Assembly (NCBI GenBank): GCA_041595875.1
Contig: JBFHJN010000055.1
Coordinates: forward strand, 1-16,429
Reading direction: 5' to 3'
Origin: UBA2279 sp041595875
GTDB taxonomy: Bacteria; Actinomycetota; Coriobacteriia; Anaerosomatales; Anaerosomataceae
Length of the DNA stretch: 16,429 nt
Position 1 is the first letter of the stretch. Every line of letters starts with the position of its first letter. The notes under the pieces are model-generated. The model did no database searches. It had not been told where the DNA came from and worked only from the letters and a program-made list of their open reading frames with translations. The position numbers were made by a program, and so were the translations under genes. Of the stretch, positions 7,103 to 14,296 are shown piece after piece.

Positions 7103-7831
7103 ATGCGTGTCCACGCGTCAGCAAAGACTCTTGCGGTGATATCCGCCGTCCTCGCACTGGTACTCTCGACCACAACAGGATGTTGCCCTCTACTGGAGAG
7201 CGTCAGCACACAGACGCCCGCGGAGCCCGTCGAGGAGCAGGTCGCAGAGACCACCGTGGATCCGACGCTGGATGAGTGGGCTCGCGCCGACACGAGGACG
7301 GGCTCGTTCGAGTTGACGACCACCTTCGCGGACGGCAGGGTCCTTGTGCAGACCGGCGAGTTCTGGCTGGCCGGAGACCTGATCCGCTATGACCTCTACG
7401 AAGACGGGGAGCTCATCCGGTCGATCCAGACGCCCGATGGAGTGAACGCGTACTTCGTCCAGCATGCGGACCAGATCTGCGAGCCATCGGTCGCCGACGC
7501 CTCCTACTACCTCAGGAACTTCTCGGTACCGTCAAAGGCCGCCGTCGAGGACGGGATCGATGAAGAGACCGGCGCTATCCGGATGAAGTATGTCGTCCAG
7601 GAGACATACGCCGTTGCGGGTTCATCCAACGGCTGGTACACCGAAGACACCACGTACCTGCTCACCGATGGCCAGGTCACCGGCATCGTCACACGCGGCT
7701 GCGTGCCGGAAGATGACGGTTCTATCGGCGACCTTCAGGTGTCGCGACGCATCCTCACCTCGGTGGAAGTGGGCGGCGAAGTCCCCGAGGGGACATTCGA
7801 CCTGCCGTATCCTATTCAGGACGCGAACTGA
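7103..7831 (+). CDS. Putative lipoprotein of unknown function
   Basis: A 242-residue exported protein. ATG at 7103 follows AAGGGGGAA; the in-frame upstream codon at 7064 lacks a ribosome site. Residues 1-27 form a basic-hydrophobic signal ending STTTGCC, a weak lipobox, so lipid attachment at Cys is likely but not certain. A short acidic/Thr-rich linker precedes a beta-strand-rich domain (GSFELTTTFADGRVLVQTGEFWLAGDLIRYD and similar). That pattern recalls the LolA/LppX-type half-barrel that binds lipids, but no decisive motif was found. Three further cysteines may form a disulfide. The bacteriohemerythrin gene follows by 42 bases on the same strand, so the two may be co-transcribed. Confidence 0.8.
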   Translation: MRVHASAKTLAVISAVLALVLSTTTGCCPLLESVSTQTPAEPVEEQVAETTVDPTLDEWARADTRTGSFELTTTFADGRVLVQTGEFWLAGDLIRYDLYEDGELIRSIQTPDGVNAYFVQHADQICEPSVADASYYLRNFSVPSKAAVEDGIDEETGAIRMKYVVQETYAVAGSSNGWYTEDTTYLLTDGQVTGIVTRGCVPEDDGSIGDLQVSRRILTSVEVGGEVPEGTFDLPYPIQDAN

Positions 7832-7873
7832 TCGACAGAGCAGAGAGCCGTTCCCCTCAGGGAAGGACAAGCG

Positions 7874-8281
7874 ATGCACTTTGACTGGGAGGCAAGCCTT
7901 GAGACCGGCCATGACGACATCGACGCGCAGCACCGCAGCTTGTTCGCGCTTGCGAACGAGCTTGAGGACGCCCTGGGCGGAGACGACTACGACGTCGACA
8001 CCGTGGAGAACGCGATCTACGGCCTGACGGACTATGTCGTCGAGCATTTCACCGACGAGGAAGCCCTGATGGCCGAAGCGCACTATCCCGGCATGGCCGC
8101 ACACCGCTCTCTTCATGAGCATCTCACCCGCGAGACGATGGCGCTTGCTGCGCGCTACTTCAATGGAGAGCGCGTGGCAGCCAGCAAGATCGCACCGTTC
8201 GTTGCCGGATGGCTGCAAGAGCACATCCGGGGAGAGGACGTGCGCGTAGCGCAGTTCCTCAAGCGAGCGAGCCTTACCTAG
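7874..8281 (+). CDS. Bacteriohemerythrin
   Basis: A 135-residue four-helix-bundle protein with the full diiron ligand set in register: His20 (DIDAQH), His58 and Glu62 (HFTDE), His77 and His81 (HRSLH), and His117 and Asp122 (HIRGED). Single-domain bacterial hemerythrins reversibly bind O2 at the non-heme diiron site. They serve as oxygen carriers, scavengers or sensors, which in an anaerobe would protect enzymes such as the oxygen-labile POR encoded next door. AGGGAAGGA precedes the ATG. The gene follows the lipoprotein gene by 42 bases, and its TAG stop overlaps the porB stop within CTAG (8278-8281). No signal peptide is present, so it should be cytoplasmic. Confidence 0.95.
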   Translation: MHFDWEASLETGHDDIDAQHRSLFALANELEDALGGDDYDVDTVENAIYGLTDYVVEHFTDEEALMAEAHYPGMAAHRSLHEHLTRETMALAARYFNGERVAASKIAPFVAGWLQEHIRGEDVRVAQFLKRASLT

Positions 8282-9180
8282 CCGATCGAGTTGCGCTCCA
8301 CATAGCCCGCCCAGCGAGCGTCGGCCCATGCCTGGACCTCGGCGATAGCCGTGGCATCCATGGACTTGAAGCGTCCCTGCGTGGCGATGTATTCGGCCAC
8401 CGGAGTGAGCGGCTTTCCGGACTTCGCCAGCTGCGCGCTCCTGCCGGTGAGGCGGAAGACGCCGCCCTCGATCTCGTACAACACCACGATGCCGCAGTCC
8501 ACTGCGAGCTTGCCCAGGCGGACCGTGTCTTTGGGGTCGAAGTTCCAGCCGCTGGGGCACGGCGTGTTCATGTGGATGTAGCGCAGGCCGTGGATGCCCC
8601 GCGCCTTGACGACCTTGTCGTAGACGTCGGTGGGATATGCAGCGCTGGTTGATGCGACGTAAGGAACGTTGTGCGCCTCCATGATGCGCGGCATGTCCTT
8701 GGGATTCTCTCGCTTGCCCGTCCAGGTAGTGGTGGTGCGCGCGCCATGCGGCGTGAGGCCCGAACGCTGCGTACCGGTGTTCATGTACGCCTCGTTGTCG
8801 TAGCACAGGTAGATGAAGTCATCATTGCGCTCGGCCGCGCCTGAGAGCGCCTGGATGCCGATGTCTCCTGTACCGCCGTCACCGGCCATCGCAAGAACGG
8901 TCGCCTCCCCCGCCTTGCCCATCGCGCGCAAGCCCGCTGCGGCGCCGGCGGCGGCTGCAGCGCTGCTGGGAAACGCGACGTTGATCCATGGGACGTCCAC
9001 CGACGTGGTGGGATACATGCCGCCAAGCACGGTCAGGCAGCTGGCCGGCACGGTCATGACCATCTTGCCCTCGAGGGCCTTGGTGATGGCCCGCAGGCCG
9101 ATACCGATACCGCAGCCCGCACATGCGCGGTTCCCGGGCAGCACGTACTCGTTGGAGGGAAGCTCGGCGATACGCGTCAT
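8278..9180 (-). CDS. porB: 2-oxoacid (pyruvate):ferredoxin oxidoreductase, beta subunit
   Basis: A 300-residue subunit that binds thiamine diphosphate. The motif starts at GDGGTGDIG (100-108) and ends about 25 residues later at NEAYMN (129-134). Cys20 and Cys23 (CAGCG), Cys48 and Cys208 (NTPCPSGW) are placed to hold the catalytic-proximal [4Fe-4S] cluster, as in archaeal-type PorB. With the other three subunits it interconverts pyruvate (or a related 2-oxoacid) plus CoA and acyl-CoA plus CO2, using ferredoxin. It is the last gene of the operon; its ATG overlaps the porA stop by four bases (ATGA), a sign of translational coupling. Confidence 0.95.
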   Translation of the reverse strand: MTRIAELPSNEYVLPGNRACAGCGIGIGLRAITKALEGKMVMTVPASCLTVLGGMYPTTSVDVPWINVAFPSSAAAAAGAAAGLRAMGKAGEATVLAMAGDGGTGDIGIQALSGAAERNDDFIYLCYDNEAYMNTGTQRSGLTPHGARTTTTWTGKRENPKDMPRIMEAHNVPYVASTSAAYPTDVYDKVVKARGIHGLRYIHMNTPCPSGWNFDPKDTVRLGKLAVDCGIVVLYEIEGGVFRLTGRSAQLAKSGKPLTPVAEYIATQGRFKSMDATAIAEVQAWADARWAGYVERNSIG

Positions 9181-10397
9181 GACGCGCTCCCTTCAGGCCG
9201 CAGGTTGATCCAGTCAGGCGTGCGCTCGGCCACCCCTGCGTCAAAGTCGGCAACAGCGCGACGCGTGGCCCCGGCAAGATCTTCAGGCGACACGTCACGA
9301 CCACCCAGGCCGCACACGCAGCCGAAGACGGCCGGGCGGTTCTCGGCGGTGTAGAGGGCGGCCTTGAGATCGGCGGCGATGGGGCCTTCGTAGCCGTAGC
9401 TGAGGGCCTTGTCGAAGACGACGGCGAGCTTTTTGCCCGCAAGTCGCGCGCGCAGCTCCGCGGCCGGGAACGGGCGGTACGCGCGGATGCCCAGCACGCC
9501 TACGCGCACGCCTTCGGCACGCAGGGCCTCCACGGCCAGCGTGAGCTGAGTGGTGAGGCTGCCGGCCGCCACGACCGCGACGTCGGCATCTTCCAGCATG
9601 TACTCCCAGGTGAGGCCGCCCCACGCACGGCCGGTTGCCGAGGCGTACTCGGCGTCGACTTCGGGGATGACCTCGAGCGCCTCGAGCAGCGCACCCTGAT
9701 GCAGGGAGCGGAACTCCATATAGCCCGGGCGCACCACGCCATCCGCGTCTGCACGCGGGTCAGCGATGGTGACCGGTCCGATGTTGCGGGGGTCGTTCAC
9801 GTCAACGACCTGCAGCGGATCGGTTCTGGGCGGAAGGAACGCATCGATCTGCTCGGCAGATGGGATGTCTACGGGCATGAGCGTGTGCGAGAGCAAGAAG
9901 CCGTCGTAGCAGACCATCACCGGGACGTTCACACGCTCGGCGATGCGATACGCCTGCACGGTGGTGTCCAGTATCTCCTGGTTGTTGCGGCAGTACAGCT
10001 GGATCCAGCCGGCGTCACGCTCGGACATGGAGTCCTGCTGGTCGTTGAGCACGTTCCACGGCGCAGCCATGGCGCGGTTGGCGATGCACATGACGATGGG
10101 GAGCCGGGCACCGGCCGCCCACCACACCTGCTCGTTCATGTACGCGAGCCCGTTGGCGCTGGTGGCCGTGAACACACGGGCGCCCACCGTCGATGCCGTT
10201 ATGCACACGGTCAGCGCTGAGTGCTCGCTTTCAACGGTCACGAACTCCGCAGGCATCTCGCCGCTCTCGACCCATGCCGAGAGGGACTCGACCACCGGCG
10301 ACTGCGGGGTGATGGGATATGCCGCGATGACCTGCACCCGGGCAAGGCGCGCCGCCAGGGCTGCAGCCTCGTTGCCGGTGATGACCTTCGTCGTCAT
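9177..10397 (-). CDS. porA: 2-oxoacid (pyruvate):ferredoxin oxidoreductase, alpha subunit
   Basis: A 406-residue subunit with the thiamine-pyrimidine-binding domain first (AAYPITPQSPVVE, residues ~25-37; VESEHSAL; TSANGLAYMNE). A transketolase C-terminal-type domain lies at ~265-385. The string NDQQDSMSERDAGWIQLY resembles pyruvate-specific alpha subunits more than 2-oxoisovalerate ones, which is the main ground for calling this a POR. The substrate is still open because of the co-encoded acyl-CoA ligase. The gene overlaps porB by four bases at its end and porD by four bases at its start, so all three are tightly coupled. Confidence 0.94.
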   Translation of the reverse strand: MTTKVITGNEAAALAARLARVQVIAAYPITPQSPVVESLSAWVESGEMPAEFVTVESEHSALTVCITASTVGARVFTATSANGLAYMNEQVWWAAGARLPIVMCIANRAMAAPWNVLNDQQDSMSERDAGWIQLYCRNNQEILDTTVQAYRIAERVNVPVMVCYDGFLLSHTLMPVDIPSAEQIDAFLPPRTDPLQVVDVNDPRNIGPVTIADPRADADGVVRPGYMEFRSLHQGALLEALEVIPEVDAEYASATGRAWGGLTWEYMLEDADVAVVAAGSLTTQLTLAVEALRAEGVRVGVLGIRAYRPFPAAELRARLAGKKLAVVFDKALSYGYEGPIAADLKAALYTAENRPAVFGCVCGLGGRDVSPEDLAGATRRAVADFDAGVAERTPDWINLRPEGSAS

Positions 10398-10705
10398 CGG
10401 ACCTCACCTTCCTCGGTGGCGCAGACGCCGTGCTCGGCCTCGGGACGCATCTCGATGGCGTGATGCGGGCAGACCTGCGCGCAGATGCCACATCCCTTGC
10501 AGTACACAAGATCGATGACCGGCGGCATCCCCTGCACGATGCACGCGTCCGGGCAGTGGCCCCAGCAGATCTGGCACGTAAGGGAGCCCTTCTTCGCCGC
10601 GACGCACGTCTCGGCCAAGATCACCGGATAGTCGTTGCGCCAGTCGCCCGTTGCGCCGGCCTCGCCGATACTGGGCCTGGACTGTGAGACTTCGTGTTCG
10701 CTCAT
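10394..10705 (-). CDS. porD: 2-oxoacid:ferredoxin oxidoreductase, delta (ferredoxin-like) subunit
   Basis: A 103-residue protein that should pass electrons from the alpha-beta core to external ferredoxin. The second iron-sulfur motif is regular: CKGCGICAQVCP, Cys69, 72, 75 and 79. The first reads SLTCQICWGHCPDAC: relative to CxxCxxCxxxCP, the first cysteine is replaced by Ser41, leaving Cys44, 47 and 51, with extra cysteines at 34 and 55. One cluster may therefore use Ser, a neighbouring Cys, or be a three-iron type. ATG at 10705 follows GAGGAG; a GTG 24 bases upstream in frame has no such site. It starts eight bases after the porG stop. Confidence 0.93.
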   Translation of the reverse strand: MSEHEVSQSRPSIGEAGATGDWRNDYPVILAETCVAAKKGSLTCQICWGHCPDACIVQGMPPVIDLVYCKGCGICAQVCPHHAIEMRPEAEHGVCATEEGEVR

Positions 10706-10713
10706 CTCGCTCC

Positions 10714-11280
10714 TCACGCTTTCGTGCACTCAAAGGCCAGTCTGGCGGCCTCGGTGTTCTTCGCTGCAGGACCCGGAGGGAACGCCTCTGCGATCGCCGC
10801 CTCCACGCTTTCCATCGTGACCAGGCCGGTGGCGGCAGCGATACTGCCGAGAACGGCCGTGTTGACCATAGGCTGCCCACCCACAACGACGCCTGCGGCA
10901 AGGGCTGAGCCGGTGACATCCGCGGTGACGACCCTGATGCCCGCGTCAACGCCCAGCTCGGCCACCGGCTTGACCGTGTTTACGATCATCACGCCGCCGG
11001 GCTGTATGCCGGCAGCCGCGCGTCCCACACCGATAAGCGAGTCGTCCAGCACGACGACGACATCCGGTGTGCTGACCTGCGAGAGGATTCGGATCTCCTC
11101 GGAGGCTACCCGGGTCGAAGCGGTGATAGGAGCCCCGCGACGCTCGGCACCGAATGACGGGGCGCTGGTGACGCCCTTCCACCCGCTGAGGAACGCAGCA
11201 CCGGCCAAGATCTTGGCGGCCGTGACAGCACCCTGGCCGCCCCGGCCATGCCAGCGGATCTCATACATCGGCTTATCCAT
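10714..11280 (-). CDS. porG: 2-oxoacid:ferredoxin oxidoreductase, gamma subunit
   Basis: A 188-residue gamma subunit, the usual length for a separate PorG. It opens with the family signature RWHGRGGQGAVTAAKILA and continues with SFGAERRGAPI, a region that contributes to CoA handling. MDKPMYEIRW at 11280 is taken as the start; upstream readthrough to 11445 is non-homologous and overlaps the ligase. A GTG three codons earlier (11289) cannot be excluded, since the ribosome site is weak for either. The gap to the ligase stop is 20 bases. The subunit order G-D-A-B is the classical four-subunit arrangement of archaea and deep bacteria. Confidence 0.93.
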   Translation of the reverse strand: MDKPMYEIRWHGRGGQGAVTAAKILAGAAFLSGWKGVTSAPSFGAERRGAPITASTRVASEEIRILSQVSTPDVVVVLDDSLIGVGRAAAGIQPGGVMIVNTVKPVAELGVDAGIRVVTADVTGSALAAGVVVGGQPMVNTAVLGSIAAATGLVTMESVEAAIAEAFPPGPAAKNTEAARLAFECTKA

Positions 11281-11300
11281 GGTCTTCACCGGATCACACC

Positions 11301-12977
11301 CTATCGGTTCGCATCGTTCTCGCCGGCAAAGACCGAGAGATTCACGCCCAGGTTCTCTTTGGCCATGTCGCGAAGTCTGTACTTCTGGATCTTCCCGCTT
11401 GCAGTCAGGGGGAACTCGTCCACGAACCACACGTACTTTGGGCACTTGTAGCGGGCCATGCGCGCACGCGCGAACTCCTGCACGTCGCTCTCAGCCACAT
11501 CGCTACCCGCCGAGCGACGCACGAACGCGCCCACGACCTCGCCGTACTTGGCATCCGGAACGCCTACGACCTGCGCGTCCTCGATACCGGGCATCGTGTA
11601 GAGGAACTCCTCGATCTCGCGGGGGTAGATGTTCTCGCCACCGCGGATGATCATGTCCTTGATACGGCCGGTGATGCGATAGTAGCCGTGCTCGTCGATG
11701 GTCCCCAGGTCGCCTGAGTGCAGCCAGCCGTCGCGATCGATGGCGTTGGCGGTCGCCTCGGGCATGTTGTAGTAGCCCTTCATGACGTTGTAGCCGCGAC
11801 AGAGCAGCTCGCCGGGAACGCCTGGAGGGCAGTCCTCGCCGGTATCCGGATCCACTACGCGCACCTCGATCTCGGGCATCGCAGTACCCACGGTCTCGCA
11901 GCGCCGCTCCATCGTGTCGTCGGTGGACGTCTGCGTGAACACGGGGGACGCCTCGGTGAGCCCGTACGCGATGGTGATCTCGCTGGCGTGCATCTTGTCG
12001 ATGACCTGCTTCATCGTGTCGATAGGACACGGCGAGCCCGCCATGATGCCCGTGCGCAGCGAGGTGAGGTCGAACATGTCGAACATCGGGTGCGCCAGTT
12101 CGGCGATGAACATCGTGGGCACCCCGTAAAGCGCGGTGCACCGCTCCTTCTGAACGGCCGCAAGGACGATGACGGGGTCGAAAGACTCCACCATGACCAG
12201 CGTCGCGCCATGCGTGAGGATGGCGAGCACGCCCAGGACACAACCGAAGCAATGGAACAATGGCGCCGGCAGGCAGAGCCTGTCCTCGGCAGTGAACTTC
12301 TGACGTTCGCCGATGTAGAAGCCGTTGTTCAAGATGTTGCGACTCGTCAGCTGGACACCCTTGGGAAAGCCGGTGGTACCGGAGGTGTACTGCATGTTGA
12401 TGACGTCGTCGGCATCCAGGCTGGCGGTGAGCTCACGCAAAGCGTCATCGGACGTATGCTCGCCCAGAAGCAGCAACTCCGGCATGGAGTAGAAGCCGCG
12501 GTGCTTCTCGGGACCCATGTAGATGAGCGACTTCAGTTTGGGGAACTCGGCGCTGTTCAGGTGCCCGCGCTGCTGGGTGGCAGCCTCCGGGACCAGGTCG
12601 CGCAGGATCTGCACATAGTCCACGTCGCGGAAGGCATCGATGATCGCCAGCGCCTTCATGTCCGACTGCTTGATGACATAGGCCAGCTCATGCGCCTTGT
12701 AGACCGGGTTGACCGTCACGAGCACCGCGCCGATCTTGGCGGTCGCGAACATGAACGTGAGCCAGTCGGGCACGTTGCGTGCCCAGATTCCCACATGATC
12801 GCCGCGGCCGATGCCGATCGCCAGAAGGCTGTTGGCGAGCCGGTCGACCCGGTGATTGAACTCCGAGTACGTCCAGCGCAAGTCGCGGTCGGGATACACG
12901 ATGAAGTCGCGGTCGGGATCGGCAGCAACCCGCTGCTCAAAGTACTGCCCGATGGTGAGATCTGAATGTAGCGCCAT
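11301..12977 (-). CDS. AMP-forming acyl-CoA ligase (FadD-like)
   Basis: A 558-residue adenylate-forming enzyme (ANL superfamily). The phosphate-binding loop is MQYTSGTTGFPKG (195-207). The adenine-binding motif YGLTEASP lies near 345, the SGDLG motif with hinge region GRIKDMIIRGGENIYP near 425-455, and the catalytic lysine is in ASGKIQKYRL near 530. It activates a carboxylic acid through acyl-AMP to acyl-CoA; chain length or aryl preference cannot be read from the sequence. It starts nine bases after the regulator stop (GGGGG before ATG) and is followed by porG, so it shares the transcript with the POR. That context suggests its acyl-CoA product is, or is made from, the acyl-CoA handled by the oxidoreductase. 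Confidence 0.93.
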   Translation of the reverse strand: MALHSDLTIGQYFEQRVAADPDRDFIVYPDRDLRWTYSEFNHRVDRLANSLLAIGIGRGDHVGIWARNVPDWLTFMFATAKIGAVLVTVNPVYKAHELAYVIKQSDMKALAIIDAFRDVDYVQILRDLVPEAATQQRGHLNSAEFPKLKSLIYMGPEKHRGFYSMPELLLLGEHTSDDALRELTASLDADDVINMQYTSGTTGFPKGVQLTSRNILNNGFYIGERQKFTAEDRLCLPAPLFHCFGCVLGVLAILTHGATLVMVESFDPVIVLAAVQKERCTALYGVPTMFIAELAHPMFDMFDLTSLRTGIMAGSPCPIDTMKQVIDKMHASEITIAYGLTEASPVFTQTSTDDTMERRCETVGTAMPEIEVRVVDPDTGEDCPPGVPGELLCRGYNVMKGYYNMPEATANAIDRDGWLHSGDLGTIDEHGYYRITGRIKDMIIRGGENIYPREIEEFLYTMPGIEDAQVVGVPDAKYGEVVGAFVRRSAGSDVAESDVQEFARARMARYKCPKYVWFVDEFPLTASGKIQKYRLRDMAKENLGVNLSVFAGENDANR

Positions 12978-12986
12978 CGTCGCCCC

Positions 12987-13565
12987 CTAGACCGGTGCGT
13001 AGACGACGGCCAGGATGCGTGCGGTCGACTCGCCGGCGGCGCGGACCTCGTGCGGCACGATGGAGTCGTAGTAGATGCTGTCGCCAGCCTCCACAATGTG
13101 CGTCTGCTTACCGTACTCCACCTCGATGGCCCCGCTGAGGACGTAGATGAACTCCTCGCCTTCGTGAGAAGAGAGTGTGTGGTCTTGCGCCGCGCTGGGG
13201 GCGACATCGATGAGGAACGGCTCCATGTGGCGTGCGGTCTTGCCCGCGGCCAGCGAGAAGAAGTCCAGCACCCCGGCATCGCTGGATGTCTCGAGCGACT
13301 TCACTCGAGAGACCCTCTCGGCCTCGTCCCGGCGGGTGATGACGGGGCCCACCTCGGTGTCGTCATCCAGAAGCGTACCCAGCCGCATTCCCAGCGCGCG
13401 TGTGATCTTGATGAGGGGTGCCAGCGATGGCGCCAGTTCACCAGCCTCAAGCTGCTCGATCATCGCGAGCTCACAGCCACTGCGCTCGGCAAGCTCAGAG
13501 GCCGAAAGCCCCAAAGACTCGCGGACGGTGACTATCTTGGAACCGATTCGGCTGTTCTCGGCCAT
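12987..13565 (-). CDS. XRE-family regulator with C-terminal cupin domain
   Basis: A 192-residue transcription factor. Residues ~9-66 form an XRE helix-turn-helix (VRESLGLSASELAERSG, then IEQLEAGELAPSLAPLIKIT). Residues ~110-190 form a small cupin barrel with GEEFIYVLSGAIEVEYG and DSIYYDSIVPHEVRA, the two cupin motifs; it should sense a small acid or metabolite. ATG at 13565 follows AAGGGG at eight bases. As first gene of the operon it probably controls the ligase and por genes and itself in response to the substrate acid. This is an inference from position; no operator was recognised, and a promoter is expected in 13566-13662. Confidence 0.93.
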   Translation of the reverse strand: MAENSRIGSKIVTVRESLGLSASELAERSGCELAMIEQLEAGELAPSLAPLIKITRALGMRLGTLLDDDTEVGPVITRRDEAERVSRVKSLETSSDAGVLDFFSLAAGKTARHMEPFLIDVAPSAAQDHTLSSHEGEEFIYVLSGAIEVEYGKQTHIVEAGDSIYYDSIVPHEVRAAGESTARILAVVYAPV

Positions 13566-13662
13566 CTGTGGGGCCCCTTCCAATCGCACGGGCGCGTAGA
13601 GGAAGGGTACACCATGCCGAAACTATGGGGAAACTCGGGAGTGCGAGAACTGAAACCGGCTG

Positions 13663-14286
13663 CTACGCGAGCTGACCCAGCACGAGCGAACCGGCTATAG
13701 CCCACATGACCACGCCGATAAGAAGATCGAGCACCCGCCAGGCAACCGGCCGGGCGAAGAGCGGCGCCAGCAATCTGGCACCGTAGCCAAGTCCCACGAA
13801 CCAGATGAATGAAGCGGTCATGGCTCCCAGAGTGAACCACACGCGCTCCGATGCCGGATGCTGGGCGGCAAGGCTCCCCAGCAGCACGACGGTATCCAGG
13901 TAGACGTGCGGGTTCAGCAGGCTGATCGCCAGGGTAGTGGCAACCACAGCCCCGACCGTGGAAAGGGCCACGGTGCTGTCGCCCTTCTCGGCATCCAGCG
14001 TCTGGTCCGTCATGGCCGAGCGAAACGACAGCGCGCCATAGAAGAACAGGAACGCCGCGCCGCCCCAGGCCGCGATAGCGGTGACCTTGGGGAACATGGC
14101 GACGAGCGCCCCGAAACCCGCGGCGCCCAAAGCGATAAGCACCCAGTCGCAGGCGATGCATATAGCAACGACCGCGAACACGTGTGAGCGCTTGAGCCCC
14201 TGCTTGAGTACGAAGGCGTTCTGAGCGCCGATCGCGATGATCAGACTACCGCCCACCGCGACGCCTTGCACGAACGGCGCTGCCAC
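13663..14286 (-). CDS. LysE/ArgO-family amino-acid exporter
   Basis: A 207-residue protein with about six membrane helices. The start is a GTG at 14286 placed five bases after GGGAGG. That gives the family N-terminus (AAPFVQGVAVGGSLIIAIGAQNAFVLKQGLKR), in which GAQNAFV matches the conserved G-x-QNAFV of LysE/ArgO exporters. NPHVYLDTVVLLG is the second family signature. Characterised members export lysine, arginine or analogues. The longer frame up to 14388 would overlap the rhodanese gene heavily and is rejected. It begins ten bases after the rhodanese stop, so the two share a transcript, but a joint function is not obvious; a cysteine-like or sulfur-containing substrate is possible. Confidence 0.92.
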   Translation of the reverse strand: MAAPFVQGVAVGGSLIIAIGAQNAFVLKQGLKRSHVFAVVAICIACDWVLIALGAAGFGALVAMFPKVTAIAAWGGAAFLFFYGALSFRSAMTDQTLDAEKGDSTVALSTVGAVVATTLAISLLNPHVYLDTVVLLGSLAAQHPASERVWFTLGAMTASFIWFVGLGYGARLLAPLFARPVAWRVLDLLIGVVMWAIAGSLVLGQLA

Positions 14287-14296
14287 AAAAGCCTCC

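Noticed and set aside
7622..8806. A 394-codon open frame on the minus strand
   Set aside because: It overlaps the hemerythrin, part of the lipoprotein and part of porB, all of which have clear domains or signals.
11718..12965. A 415-codon open frame on the plus strand
   Set aside because: It lies wholly opposite the acyl-CoA ligase, is very His/Arg/Gly-rich as antisense frames in high-GC DNA are, and shows no domain.
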